A stretch of 64,000 nucleotides of DNA from Mya arenaria (lineage: Eukaryota > Mollusca > Bivalvia > Myida > Myidae). Positions 38,303-48,808 of the stretch are shown one piece after another. The stretch's first letter is position 1, and each line of letters begins with the position of its first letter. The position numbers and the translations under genes are program-made. Below the pieces are notes generated by a model that was given only the letters and a program-made list of their open reading frames with translations, searched no databases and was not told where the DNA came from. The stretch is from NCBI RefSeq assembly GCF_026914265.1, contig NC_069130.1, forward strand, positions 17,772,866-17,836,865, read 5' to 3'.

Positions 38303-38497
38303 TTATTCATAAATTTGATATTTTCCAATAACAACAGTTCTGCAAAAATAGCATTTACTAGTTTTGATTGAACATTCATGACAAGTCAAATGGCCACAAG
38401 GCGTAAACACAATACACTTTTTGTCCGTAACACAAATTTGACAAATGTTTTTTTCATCGTTTTGTAGTTGCAACTCTTGTCGCGTTTCTTGTTTCAT
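38303..38497 (-). CDS. Minimal C3HC4 RING-finger protein
   Basis: A 64-residue protein made almost only of a RING: C19, C22, C34, H36, C39, C42, C49 and C52 in exact C3HC4 order, with PCGH as in IAP-type RINGs. RINGs of this type recruit E2 enzymes and act as ubiquitin ligases. The protein has no BIR or other partner domain, so its substrate is unknown. The TAA stop overlaps an AATAAA poly(A) signal (38,302-38,307), a compact arrangement usual in DNA viruses. The RING is closest in style to that of the IAP at 53,422-54,351, and it may be a stripped paralogue. The start ATG is the only one upstream of the first cysteine pair. Confidence 0.8.
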   Translation of the reverse strand: MKQETRQELQLQNDEKNICQICVTDKKCIVFTPCGHLTCHECSIKTSKCYFCRTVVIGKYQIYE

Positions 38498-38566
38498 GCT
38501 GAGGTGATGCCAAATTACGAAATATCTTGGATACTAATCGCATGTCAGCCAAAATGCAAAATATAT

Positions 38567-38648
38567 TAGTACGGGTGGGGTTCGAACCCACGCGGACATA
38601 GTCCATTGGAACTTAAGTCCAACGCCTTAACCACTCGGCCACCGTACT
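38567..38648 (-). tRNA. trnL-UAA: tRNA-Leu (anticodon UAA)
   Basis: An 82-base type II tRNA with acceptor AGTACGG/CCGTACT, D-arm GGCCGAGTGGTTAAGGC, anticodon loop CTTAAGT, long variable arm closing GGAC/GTCC, T-loop TTCGAAC and discriminator A. A and B boxes are intact, and a TTTT Pol III terminator follows within 10 bases. No intron. It lies in a ~155-base tandem duplication with the next tRNA. Confidence 0.95.
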
Positions 38649-38796
38649 TGGTACAAATGAGATGAGAAGTGAAGATTATAAGAGCTTGAAATTATAATGC
38701 AAAGGCCATACGATCTGCCAAATTGCTCATGGATTCCTTACAAAACTTTGCAGTTACTCTTAGTCGAATGGACAATTGCCTTAAATGCAAAAGTAT

Positions 38797-38878
38797 TAGT
38801 ACGGGTGGGGTTCGAACCCACGCGGACAATGTCCATTGGAACTTGAGTCCAACGCCTTAACCACTCGGCCACCGTACT
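38797..38878 (-). tRNA. trnL-CAA: tRNA-Leu (anticodon CAA)
   Basis: Nearly identical to the UAA gene 230 bases away. The differences are one anticodon base (loop CTCAAGT) and two variable-arm bases. All stems still pair, and TTTT follows within 6 bases. It lacks the intron that tRNA-Leu(CAA) genes of many animals carry, which suggests it arose from the UAA gene by duplication and an anticodon change. Confidence 0.94.
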
Positions 38879-38879
38879 T

Positions 38880-39904
38880 GGTGCAAATGAGCTGAGAAGT
38901 GAAGATTATAAGAGCTTGAAATTATAATGTAAAGGAAACATGAGTTTTTTCTTATGTTTGAAGATTTTGAAAAATATGAGATGAAATTTAAAAAATTGCT
39001 TTCACGTGAAAGTGAAGTGAGCTTTGCAGTTTGAAGCATTTCAAAAGACGAAAGTCTTCATGATGCTTAAATTTTGTTTCACTCAATCGTTGCATAACTA
39101 TTGAAAATTTCTCATATACAACTAATGCTTCTAATTTCAGTTTATGTTTTATTCAAAATGTAAGCAGATAACAAAGTACAAACATGCATAGTATTCATAA
39201 CATTGCAAACATATCAATATACATAATTATACACAATTGTTTTCATGAAATCAAACACAAGCAAATGTTTACAATTGTTATAATGTCAAACATTCAATGT
39301 GAAAAGTATTTTTGTTATGCAATGTGGTCACTCCCTGTTTTTCATCCAGACTTGTGACTGGCATTGGTCAGGTTACCCACGGCATCAGCGAGGTCGGAAA
39401 ATGGTAACTCTGAGCCAGAAACCTATTTTCCTAGTGTCATACACTACGCAAAATCAGCACCCATTAGAGGCCTTCCAGGCGACCTTCTACAATTTGTTAC
39501 ACCTATAATGTAGAGTGCTGGACTACTCGGGTGTAACAAACGGGGTATTGCTGACTCGTTGTAGGTACAACGCCGAACAAGTGATGTCTGATACAAGAAG
39601 GCCTGTACTGGGGCAAGAATCGAGTGCCTCAGCCGCATTGTCCGATCAAAGAAGGGATTTCTGCGATCAACTTCAAGTACCTCAACCACAAGCTAGGCTC
39701 GAAAACTCGTAGACTTATTTCTCTTTTGATCTAAGAGAAGGCTACAGAGTTCACTTTCAAACACACCTCTTAAGCACATAGAGGCATATTTGCTCGCTTT
39801 ACTTGCAGGCAGGAAATGCTAACTTTAATCTCAGAAAGCATTTCCTTTTATGTATCGCAACTTCTGAGCAAAGAAGCGATTGAAGTTTGAATTTTGAATT
39901 TTGA
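38880..39904. other. ORF-poor region, GC-richer in its second half
   Basis: No convincing gene. The shared tRNA flank (GAAGATTATAAGAGCTTGAA) occurs after both tRNAs. From 39,300 to 39,720 the sequence is clearly GC-richer but all frames are short and overlapping (60-81 codons on both strands), so a non-coding transcript is as likely as a protein. Confidence 0.45.
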
Positions 39905-40330
39905 AAAAAACTGAGGCAACGCTAAAGGCAGTTACTCGACAAGGCACACTTAGGAATAAGCATCCGATTGCTTGTGTTTTCCTCTCTCTTTGTAAAGACT
40001 GTGTGGAGTGTCGGACCACAGCGATACATCGAGGTTGCCACTCCCTATTTTTCATTGCCTGTAGCGCGACATGATGACCATGAGCGGTTCCTAGTATTGG
40101 TACTGTACATCACCTTACACCAATACTAAGCTGGTCTAACGACACCTCCATACTCATGGTAGCCTCTCAAATTTTACTTTTGCCAAAATGTTTTTGCGAA
40201 GTTGACAAAATCATTGCATTGCATCCAAGACCGTAGCATATTGAGCAATGAGAAACAAATCTCGTCGAAGCTATACTTCTATGCTCATGCTACCAGACGC
40301 AAATAACAAATCACTTGCCAAATTCGCTTT
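39905..40330. repeat. Direct duplication, left copy (non-coding)
   Basis: The first ~250 bases match 42,902-43,150 at high identity (for example GGCAGTTACTCGACAAGGCA and CGGTTCCTAGTATTGG). Beyond that the two drift but still share GAGAAACAAATCTCGTCG-like sequence near 40,250/43,442. The copies bracket the tandem array. There is no shared ORF. On the minus strand a TATATAAGC box (40,636-40,645) lies upstream, compatible with a non-coding RNA read leftward. Confidence 0.75.
40090..40130. other. Conserved hairpin, left copy
   Basis: CCTAGTATTGGT pairs with ACCAATACTAAG (11 of 12 bases) around a 17-base loop. The stem is kept in the second copy at 43,077-43,117, where a base change at its inner end leaves the core stem intact. 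It could be a microRNA-like precursor or a structural element of a non-coding RNA. Confidence 0.45.
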
Positions 40331-40849
40331 TTGTATATGATCTAATGGCTATCACAGAGAATGATCGTATTCGTCAGGCGATGTCAAAGTGATCGACAAC
40401 ATGAGCTGGCCAGACTCAAGAGCGAAAAACTATGAGGTATCGCGACATACGGTTCTCATGTTCAAACCAGAAGGTCAAAAAACCTCTCAGATATTTTCTC
40501 TGTATCTCTGATGCACCAAGTTCATAGTGCGAGGAGAAATCTGAGAAGTTCAAACCCACTTTGGGCTCCCAGCAGACTAACAGCACTTCTGAGTTAAGAG
40601 CTTGCTACTGGAATGACGAATATTGAAAAATGTGGAGCTTATATACCCGATGGCCAAAATTAATGCGCATCGCATTATAATTGTGCATAAATGGTTAGGA
40701 CTATTTTTTTTACCGTTTTTATTTATACGCTCATATGAAATAGTTCCAGAATTATCACTTGATTCCGCATTATTATTGTACAAATGGCTCGAGATTTTGA
40801 AATCTGTGAATGAAGTAGTTTTTCTATGAAGATTATGTGAAATTAGTTT
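40331..40849. other. ORF-poor spacer before the tandem array
   Basis: Short frames exist on both strands at 40,577-40,873 but neither has a motif. The plus-strand one overlaps repeat-related sequence. The TATATAAG box on the minus strand at about 40,636 is the one notable site. Confidence 0.4.
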
Positions 40850-42760
40850 CAGCAAAATATCATTTTTTTTCAAGTTTCATGGACTTGGTGGAATTTGTGC
40901 ATATGGCTTATGATTGTGAGATCTGTGAGATTTGCTGCAAATGTAGATTTGTTGAATTTGATCATTATGAAGATTTTATTTTTTCATGAAATCTTGTGTG
41001 AACGCCAGTTTCAGTAAGATATCAATTTTTCATGTTTCATGGACTTGGTGTTTTTTGTGCATATAGCTTATGATTGTGAGATCTGAGAGATTTGCTGCAA
41101 ATGTAGATTTGTTGAATTTGATCATTATGAAGATTTTATTTTTTTCATGAAATCTTGTGTGAACGCCAGTTTCAGTAAGATACCAATTTTTCATGTTTCA
41201 TGAACTTGGTGTTTTTTGTGCATATAGCTTATGATTGTGAGATCTGTGAGATTTGCTGCAAATGTTGATTTGTTGAATTTGAACATTATGAAGATTTTAT
41301 TTTTTTTCATGAAATCTTGTGTGAACGCCAGTTCAGTAAAATATCAATTTTTCATGTTTCATCGACTTAGCTGCATTTTTTTGTGCATATGGCTTATGAT
41401 TGTGAGATCTGTAATTTTTTGAGAGATTTGCATGAGCCTTTAATTTTTCAACATTATGAAGATTTGATTTTTTTCATGAAATCTTGTGTGAACGCCAGTC
41501 TCAGAAAGATATCAATTTTTCATGTTTCATCGACTTAGCTGCATTTTTTGTGCATATGGCTTATGATTGTGAGATTTGTAATTTTTTGAGAGATTTGCAT
41601 GAGCCTATAATTTTTTCAACATTATGAAGATTTGATTTTTTTCATGAAATCTTGTGTGAACGCCAGTTTCACTAAGATACCAATTTTTCATGTTTCATGG
41701 ACTTGATGCTGCATTTTTGTGCATATGGCTTATGATTGTGAGATTTGTAATTTTTTGAGAGATTTGCATGAGCCTATAATTTTTTCAACATTATGAAGAT
41801 TTGATTTTTTACATGAAAAATCTTGTGTGAACGCCAGCCTCCGAAAGATATCAATTTTTCATGTATCATGGACTTGATGCTGCATTTTTGTGCATATGGC
41901 TTATGATTGTGAGATCTGTAATTTTTTGAGAGATATGCATGTGCCTATAATTTTTTGAAAGATTTGCATGAGCCTATAATTTTTTGAATAAATGAAGCCT
42001 ATAATTTTCAACACTATGAAGATTTGATTTTTTTCATGAAATCTTGTGTGAACGCCAGCCTCAGAAAGATATCAATTTTTCATGTTTCATCGACTTAGCT
42101 GCATTTTTTTGTGCATATGGCTTATGATTGTGAGATTTGTAATTTTTTGAGAGATTTGCATGAGCCTATAATTTTTTGAATAAATGAAACCTATAATTTT
42201 CAACACTATGAAGATTTGATTTTTTTTTCATGAGATCTTGTGTGAACGCCAGTTTCAGTAAGATATCAATTTTTTCAAGTTTCATGGACTTGGTGTTTTT
42301 TGTGCATATAGCTTAAGGAGTTGCATGAGCCTATAATTTTTTTATGAAATCTTGAGATACCTCGTTAATTTCTAGATTATGAACATTATGAAGATTTGAT
42401 TTTTTTTCATGAAGTATTGTGTGAAATAAAGCCTATAGTTCGTTTTTTGAAATCTTGAGAACTCTCGTCTACTTCTAGATTTTCACAATTTTTCACAATT
42501 TTCGATGCATATTTTTTGTTGAGAGCATGAAATTATAATTCAGAGTTGCATTATTTTTGTACATATGGCTTATGATCGTGAGATCTCAATTGTTTGAAAA
42601 TAAAAAAGAAGCTTTTTCATACAATCTCATGTTTGATTTTTTAAATTTCAACACAGCAGAATTTGTGAATTTGCTGTTCATGTTTTGCATTATTTTTGTA
42701 CATCTGAGTATTTTTTTGAAAAATGAAAAATGCTGCTGACAAAATGTTGAATGTTTGTGT
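40850..42760. repeat. Tandem array of ~160-215-bp units
   Basis: At least eight units marked by AATCTTGTGTGAACGCCAG at about 40,990, 41,150, 41,312, 41,480, 41,648, 41,820, 42,038 and 42,235, followed by degenerate units. Each also carries GTGCATATGGCTTATGATTG and a TTTCATGGACTTGG-like block. Some units contain internal GCCTATAATTTTTTGA duplications. Short frames in it (63 codons) are by-products. The same marker recurs singly at about 56,523, 58,937, 60,027 and 60,205, tying the array to the right-hand repeat region. Confidence 0.9.
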
Positions 42761-42894
42761 GATATGTGTATTTCGAGCCATTTTTTGAAGTATAACGCCA
42801 GTGGCTGTTATCTTCAAACATTAAAAGGGAAACCTAATTTTCATCGTAACCCTATTATGTGGTCCTAACCTAGTTTTATTTGTTCACAAATTTG

Positions 42895-43490
42895 AAAATA
42901 AAGGCAACGCCAAAGGCAGTTACTCGACAAGGCACACTTAGGAAGAAGCATCCGATTGCCTATATTTCCCCTCTCATTGTAAAGACTGTGTGGACTGTCG
43001 GACCACGGCGATACAAAGAGGTTGCCACTCCCTATTTTTCATTGCCTGTAGCGTGACATGGTGAACATGAGCGGTTCCTAGTATTGGCACTGTACACCAC
43101 CTTACACCAATACTAAGCTGGTCTAACGACACCTCCATACTCATGCTAGCCTTTAAATTACTTTTGCCAAATCATTTTGCTGAACGAAAACATTGCCACA
43201 TATCAATGTTCGGTCGTTCAAGAGGAATGTTTGTGATGAATGAAGTTTTGCACTTCGAAACCAAACTAAGAATGCAATGAGCCTAGTACATTTCACTTGT
43301 ATTTCACAACGCATCTACATTCTAACATTTTTTTTAAAAATTGCTTGATCTTGCAATATTGATTTCAATTTTCATTCAAGCTGAACTTTAGACATTGACA
43401 AAACAACAGGCTTGCATCTTAAACCGCCGCATAAAGGACGGTGAGAAACGAATCTCGTCGACCCATGCTGGCACGAGCAAACAAATCATT
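42895..43490. repeat. Direct duplication, right copy (non-coding)
   Basis: Second copy of 39,905-40,330, with the same order of blocks and the same hairpin. Divergence rises to the right. A 63-codon frame at 43,441 has two Cys pairs but straddles the repeat and is not convincing. Confidence 0.75.
43077..43117. other. Conserved hairpin, right copy
   Basis: CCTAGTATTGGC pairs with ACCAATACTAAG around a loop like that of the left copy. The stem is conserved despite changes in the loop and flanks. Confidence 0.45.
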
Positions 43491-43949
43491 TTGTCAACAG
43501 CATTTCACAAAAATGAAACATTTTGAAATGCAGTGCAAATTTTGCTCTTGTACACACTATCAAAATGTTTACCATTTTACCAAGTTATGTTCCAACCAAT
43601 ATCGTAATCAATATGACAAGACCAAAGCTTAATAAATTTATGAATTACAAGCAGCATTACTGCTAAAATTTTGTTCAATCACAAATGTTCCTCGGTTTCA
43701 GCCGTGACCAAGTCTGGCTGTTTCTCATAAAAAAATATAGTGAAAAACCGTTTGACTGTGGTTTCATTGAAAAAAATCGACAGACCAAAATGTAACCAAT
43801 TTTATGAAAAAATGTGTTATCTTTCGTGAACAATACTTTGGATGGCCAAAAAAAATAACAACAGTACTCACAATAGCAAACAAGACCCGCGTTACTGGGG
43901 TAAGCAAGACAGCACAAACATTAAAAGCAAACAGATAAATCAGTATTTC
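43491..43949. other. No gene recognised
   Basis: Two 68-80-codon minus-strand frames at 43,675-44,127 are rich in Phe, Tyr and Cys, with no pattern and no promoter signal. They are left uncalled. Confidence 0.4.
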
Positions 43950-44314
43950 TCCATTTGATTTTTATTTTTTGAAATGATTTACTGTATGATAAATTTTCAA
44001 TGTTCATGTAAAACACGAAATACAAGTGTTGGAGAATTACTGATAAACAAAAAGCAACGGTACAAAGCACATATAATACAAACAATATTTTAAAACGAAC
44101 AAGTGTGGATAGGTATCTTTTTTTCAAATAAACAATGACATTTCAAATAGATCGACGAATTCTGTCTGCTGTCTTCTGTCGGATCCCCTGTGTATGGCAT
44201 CTCATCTGAAAAAAAGAAATGAAACGTGTAAAAGACGAAACATTCTTACATACAATAGCACATTAATGTTTACTCTGGTAAATTTTGGTTTCATTTATAA
44301 CATTGGATTTTTAC

Positions 44315-45035
44315 AGAAATGATAAATGCTTAATTTCAAAACATATTAACCATTCTCTCAGTTTTGATTTACAAATGACAGAGCAGTACACTAACAACGT
44401 GCTTAAAATTATGATTTTTTTGACAACTTTTCAATTTTTTCAAAATTTTTGACTTTGGATTTTCACCATAGCGCATTCGTTTTTTAGCTATATACTTACC
44501 AAAGCGCATTTGCGTTTAAGCGATGTAGTTTTTTCACGCTGAGTACCCCCCTTATGAAACTTTTTTTTACATTGAATTTAGAACGATTTATTTGAATCTC
44601 AAAATTAAGCACACAAAGTGACGATGTACAAATATTTTGGGATGACGAGATTTTGGCTCGCTCGCCCGACCAAACTAAAAGACTTATAGATATACTTTAA
44701 GTCTTTCAGTTGGGCTGGGCGAGGTAACCAAAAAGCTCGTCACCCTAAATTATTTGTACATCGTCACCTGGTTTGCTTAAATTTGTGAGTCGATTTGTCA
44801 TAAAAAGAGTAAAATGTATGATAAGATGCTTAGCATCTTCAAATAATTTGACATTCATCTTTTGGTTTGACAAATAATAAAGTGAAATGTATGATAAACT
44901 GCTTAGCATCTGTAAATAATTTGACGTTCATCTTTTGGTTTGACAAATAATAGAGTGAAATGTTTGATAAATGCTCAGTGTCATGAATCGATTTGACACT
45001 TAGCATTTGGTTTGACAACTGAAAGAATTATTTAT
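44315..45035 (-). repeat. Palindromic repeat block 1 (hr-like)
   Basis: The core at 44,618-44,767 is an imperfect palindrome of exactly 150 bases: ~72-base arms starting GTGACGATGTACAAATA, about 80% matched, around a short centre. On its left is a ~220-base conserved flank with GCGCATTTGCGTTTAAGCG and TACCCCCCTTATGAAAC. On its right are three tandem ~73-base units (GACAAATAATAAAGTGAAATG type). Orientation is opposite to the four right-hand blocks. Confidence 0.9.
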
Positions 45036-45251
45036 TTGCGATTGTGTACTAGAAGAATTTGCATTGTATGACTATTTCTAAATGTCATGAACAAATAATG
45101 TCATATGGTTTGACAAAAAAGTAGATTGAAATACCATTCATTTGTGATGTTTTACACTTGTGAAATGCAGATCGAATGCATTATTTTTGTGCATATTTAA
45201 TATGTAACGCATACTTAATATCATTACAAAACTTGAAAACTACAGCAATTT

Positions 45252-45635
45252 ATGATCTGTACAATGGAGAGACTTAATCGCAAAATTAAGAGAATTGCCA
45301 TTCTTGAGGCTAGACTTGCTGTACTCAAAACAGAGTTACAGTCAGAACTGGAGCAGCTGAACAACTCCAATGACATGACAATGAACTATGGTTCAAAAAC
45401 ATTATCACCTGTACAAACTGAGGTTGAAGACTGGGGTGACTGCGTAAGGACTTCAGAAATCATCAGCGAGGAGGACTGGGAATCTGAAGCAAACAGGCAG
45501 CCCTTCACTCTTGGTGGGACATTCTGCAAAACGAGAAAATCTACAAACTGGGAAAACAGATGCCCTGTTTGTTTCTCAAAAAACTGTGGACATAAAGTGA
45601 ACAGATGTTTGTTCAGAGAAGCCGCAACTCAGTGA
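45252..45635 (+). CDS. Coiled-coil protein with C-terminal zinc-knuckle-like motif
   Basis: 127 residues. Residues 4-40 form a charged amphipathic helix (leucine/isoleucine heptads), the middle is acidic, and the end holds C104-x2-C107-x6-H114-x4-C119. That is close to a CCHC knuckle but with a longer Cys-His gap. A second in-frame ATG at 45,264 is an equally possible start. AATAAA follows at about 45,730. The gene sits between repeat blocks 1 and 2 and opposite the last intron of the putative spliced transcript. The knuckle suggests nucleic-acid or protein binding, and the helix suggests oligomerisation. I recognise no family. Confidence 0.65.
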   Translation: MICTMERLNRKIKRIAILEARLAVLKTELQSELEQLNNSNDMTMNYGSKTLSPVQTEVEDWGDCVRTSEIISEEDWESEANRQPFTLGGTFCKTRKSTNWENRCPVCFSKNCGHKVNRCLFREAATQ

Positions 45636-46069
45636 TTTAATATTCTACATTATTGTTGTATGTACCATATAATACTGGATGAACAAGTTCAAAAACTGTT
45701 TATCATATACTACTGGATAAACAAGTTAAAAAATAAATAAGCACTTTGTATTTTACCTCGTGTTGTTTTTACTTCAATGTCCCGAAACCATTTAAACGAA
45801 CAACCTCCACTGAGGTCAGACCAGCCATACAGAGCTGAAAAAACAAAACATTTCTGTTGAAAAATGAAAACATCAATGAGTAAAATAAGAACAATACTTG
45901 TTCAATTTGTTTGCCACCAAAAACATGAATCTTAAATGATCTTGTTTTCCCTGCCAGATGATATACAATAAAACTTAACAATATAAGCTTTAACTCACTA
46001 ATTTTCATTTACTAAATATGAACACTGGCTAATTAACTTCTATTAAGTCTTTGACCACCAAAGAATATT

Positions 46070-46850
46070 TGCAGTGAGTTGTAAATGCTTAGTCTCAAAA
46101 CATATTAACCATTCTCTCAGTTTTGATTTACAAATGACAGAGCAGTACACTAACAACGTGCTTAAAATTATGATTTTTTTGACAACTTTTCATTTTTTTC
46201 AAAATTTTTGACTTTGGATTTTCACCATAGCGCATTCGTTTTTTAGCTATATACCTACCAAAGCGCATTTGCGTTTAAGCGATGTAGTTTTTTCACGCTG
46301 AGTACCCCCCTTATGAAACTTTTTTTTACATTGAATTTAGAACGATTTATTTGAATCTCAAAATTAAGCACACAAAGTGACGATGTACAAATATTTTGGG
46401 ATGACGAGATTTTGGCTCGCTCGCCCGACCAAACTAAAAGACTTATAGATATACTTTAAGTCTTTCAGTTGGGCTGGGCGAGGTAACCAAAAAGCTCGTC
46501 ACCCTAAATTATTTGTACATCGTCACCTGGTTTGCTTAAATTTGTGAGTCGATTTGTCATAAAAAGAGTAAAATGTATGATAAGATGCTTAGCATCTTCA
46601 AATAATTTGACATTCATCTTTTGGTTTGACAAATAATAAAGTGAAATGTATGATAAACTGCTAAGCATGTGTAAATAATTTGACATTCATCTTTCGGTTT
46701 GACAAATAATATAGTGAAATGTATGACACATGCTAAATATCATGAATGGATTTGACACTTAGCATTTGGTTTGACAACTGAAAGAGTGAAATGTATGACA
46801 AATGCTAAATGTCATGAATCTGACACATAGCTGTAATTTTGCTACCATAA
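46070..46850 (-). repeat. Palindromic repeat block 2 (hr-like)
   Basis: Core palindrome 46,377-46,526, again exactly 150 bases and nearly identical to block 1, with the same flank to its left and four ~73-base tandem units to its right. The left flank begins at CAAAACATATTAACCATTC. Same orientation as block 1. Confidence 0.9.
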
Positions 46851-48016
46851 TGTGAAATAAGTACAAAGAGCAAAATCAAATCATGTTGGTTCAGTGTTTC
46901 ATTATATTAAAGTACCAAGATGAGTTAACTTTACTGTTCATTGCAACTTTGAGATTTGTTTCTGATGAAATTTGGTGAAATTACTTACTTGTTATTGACA
47001 GAGCAGAACACACTGCATATTGGGTGAGCTTCAGGTTATATAGGCTAGGTTACTCCTCACAACTCTGAAACAAAACATTTTATTAACAAAACTGCACATA
47101 TTGCTTGTTAGTTTTTTACTTTTTTCATTCCATTAAAAGCATGGCTAAGTGCACATTTCATCCACATCAACAATGTTGAAATAATCCTGAAAACAAAATA
47201 CTTCCTACATACAAACAGAAACAGAAAAACTGTTCACATGCAGAAGGTATTATGTTCCCAACATTTCTTATCATTCACAACAGGAACAAAATTATGCATT
47301 TATGGCATTGGTAGATATCAAACACAAACTGAAAATTTATCTCAGTTCAATGTAATAAATCAAACACAGTGTCTGTTATTAGATAAATTATCAGTTTATA
47401 AAAATTATTCCAAGCATATTTCCAAACAGACTAAGCACTGAGATTATGATATGACAGTTCAATTCATGGAATTAATTTTCAGCGATTTTACTTACTTGTA
47501 AATGTACTTTCTTGGGTACTGCCTTCAACCATTTTGATCACCAGCTTTCTGACACACAGGACGACTGCATCTGAACTACCGTCTCTGGTTTAAAAAAAAT
47601 AATTTTCAACATATTTTTCAAACAAAGAAATAGAAGAAGATATTTATCAATCTCGCATGATTTGTCATTTCTTATTTCTGTCAGTTTGGTCCCTAAACAA
47701 AGTTAAAATCATTCAAAATATGACATAAACAAGACAAGAGATATGAATTAACACCGCTTACTATGTTTTTCAACATATCTAGCCGAGAATTAAAGTTTCT
47801 AAAATCGGCTTCGAGAATGTTCGAAACATTCTAAAACGAGCTGGGAGCAATTTCTTTTGACATAAGTTTTTACGTAATTCAATGCACACATCGACAAAAC
47901 TTGTTGGTAATATGATACATCATATATTTAGACACAATTTCTCATAAAACTTTTAAACATTCATGTCATACTTACCGCAGGAAAGCTGGAAATACGACCT
48001 TCACAATTTATTTTTC

Positions 48017-48075
48017 AAGATGGCCGACCAGCGCACAGCGAGAACTCTGCAATATGACGTCATACATATCACGTC
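48017..48075 (-). promoter_or_regulatory. CRE promoter with YY1-like start site
   Basis: TGACGTCA at 48,055-48,062 plus a second half site (ATCACGTCAT) lie just upstream, on the minus strand, of exon 1 of the spliced transcript. CGGCCATCTTG at the exon resembles a YY1 initiator. The arrangement is that of a TATA-less metazoan promoter and differs from the TATA-driven genes around it. Confidence 0.5.
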
Positions 48076-48314
48076 ATATCATTCCATGAATTGCATTATT
48101 TATTTATTTTTTAAACTTTTACGAAAATAAAGAAAATACACTCATTAAAAATAATTTAAAATTATCTTAATCATGTATTATGTATCGTTTTATGAAATTA
48201 AACAATAGGAAAAAAAAAGTTTGTTCATTTTCAGAAAAACGAAATCGAAAGTAGAAATATTTTCTGAAATTGGAAATGTTTAAAACCTCGTAAAATCATT
48301 TATATCTCTTGTAT

Positions 48315-48530
48315 ATGCATAAACCCGGCTTGATTCAATCGCGAACACATTATAGAAACTATAACTACCAAGGTCGTACCTTCAAACACAGAAAATATCC
48401 CAAATTTTACACACAAAGAGTATTGTTTACATGGTTCAACCGTATCCAAGTGAATACGACAGACAACACTTTCCCTTATAATAATCAGCTCAGTATAGCT
48501 TGTACCGAAAATCGTAACATTATTCTGTGA
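48315..48530 (+). CDS. Possible small basic protein
   Basis: 71 codons from ATG to TGA, rich in Arg, Tyr, Asn and Thr, with no Cys and no motif. TTTATATCTC lies just upstream. It fills the gap between the CRE promoter and the next minus-strand gene. Composition is less AT-biased than chance frames nearby, but nothing else supports it. Confidence 0.3.
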   Translation: MHKPGLIQSRTHYRNYNYQGRTFKHRKYPKFYTQRVLFTWFNRIQVNTTDNTFPYNNQLSIACTENRNIIL

Positions 48531-48808
48531 TTGTTTTACTTTATTTCATGTTTTATTTTGCTTAAGTATCGTACTTTGCAGCATTTTACGATACATTCTG
48601 TGTATCTTTGAGGAGTTATGCATAGCGATTTGCACATATATATATGACTATATGACCATTACTCGTTTGATAACAATGAGCAAGCATAGTTGTTCTTGAA
48701 GCTTAAGTGATTCCAACTAGATTACTATAGATAAACACAATAAAACACGAACAGTTCATACATTTTATTTTGTTACTAATCATTGTCTGTTCATCACTCA
48801 ATTTATTG

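Larger units (their letters stand above)
43950..48040 (-). ncRNA. Putative five-exon spliced transcript without a long ORF
   Basis: Minus-strand splice sites fit a chain. Exon 1 is about 48,040-47,976 (donor GTAAGTATG), exon 2 47,584-47,496 (acceptor AAACCAG, donor GTAAGTA), exon 3 47,064-46,989 (TTTCAG, GTAAGTA), exon 4 45,834-45,757 (TTTTTTCAG, GTAAAA), and exon 5 starts at 44,205 (TTTTTTTCAG) with an AATAAA at about 43,965-43,970. Joined exons give only short ORFs: 19 codons in exon 4 and 20 in exon 5. A CRE promoter sits upstream. The two left palindromic repeat blocks lie in introns, and a plus-strand gene (45,252) lies inside the last intron. It could be a host long non-coding RNA or a spliced viral transcript. 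Exon joins are inferred from splice-site quality. Confidence 0.45.

Noticed and set aside
39299..39712. Overlapping 65-81-codon frames on both strands in the GC-richer region
   Set aside because: Higher GC lowers stop frequency and gives chance frames in all phases. None has a motif.
41231..42739. Plus-strand frames of 60-63 codons in the tandem array
   Set aside because: They follow the repeat unit and start with repeat-derived sequence (MIVRSVRF).
48018..48120. Plus-strand ATG in AAGATGGCCGACCAGCGC as a gene start
   Set aside because: The frame is short and ends in AT-rich low complexity. The context fits a minus-strand initiator (CCATCTT) better.
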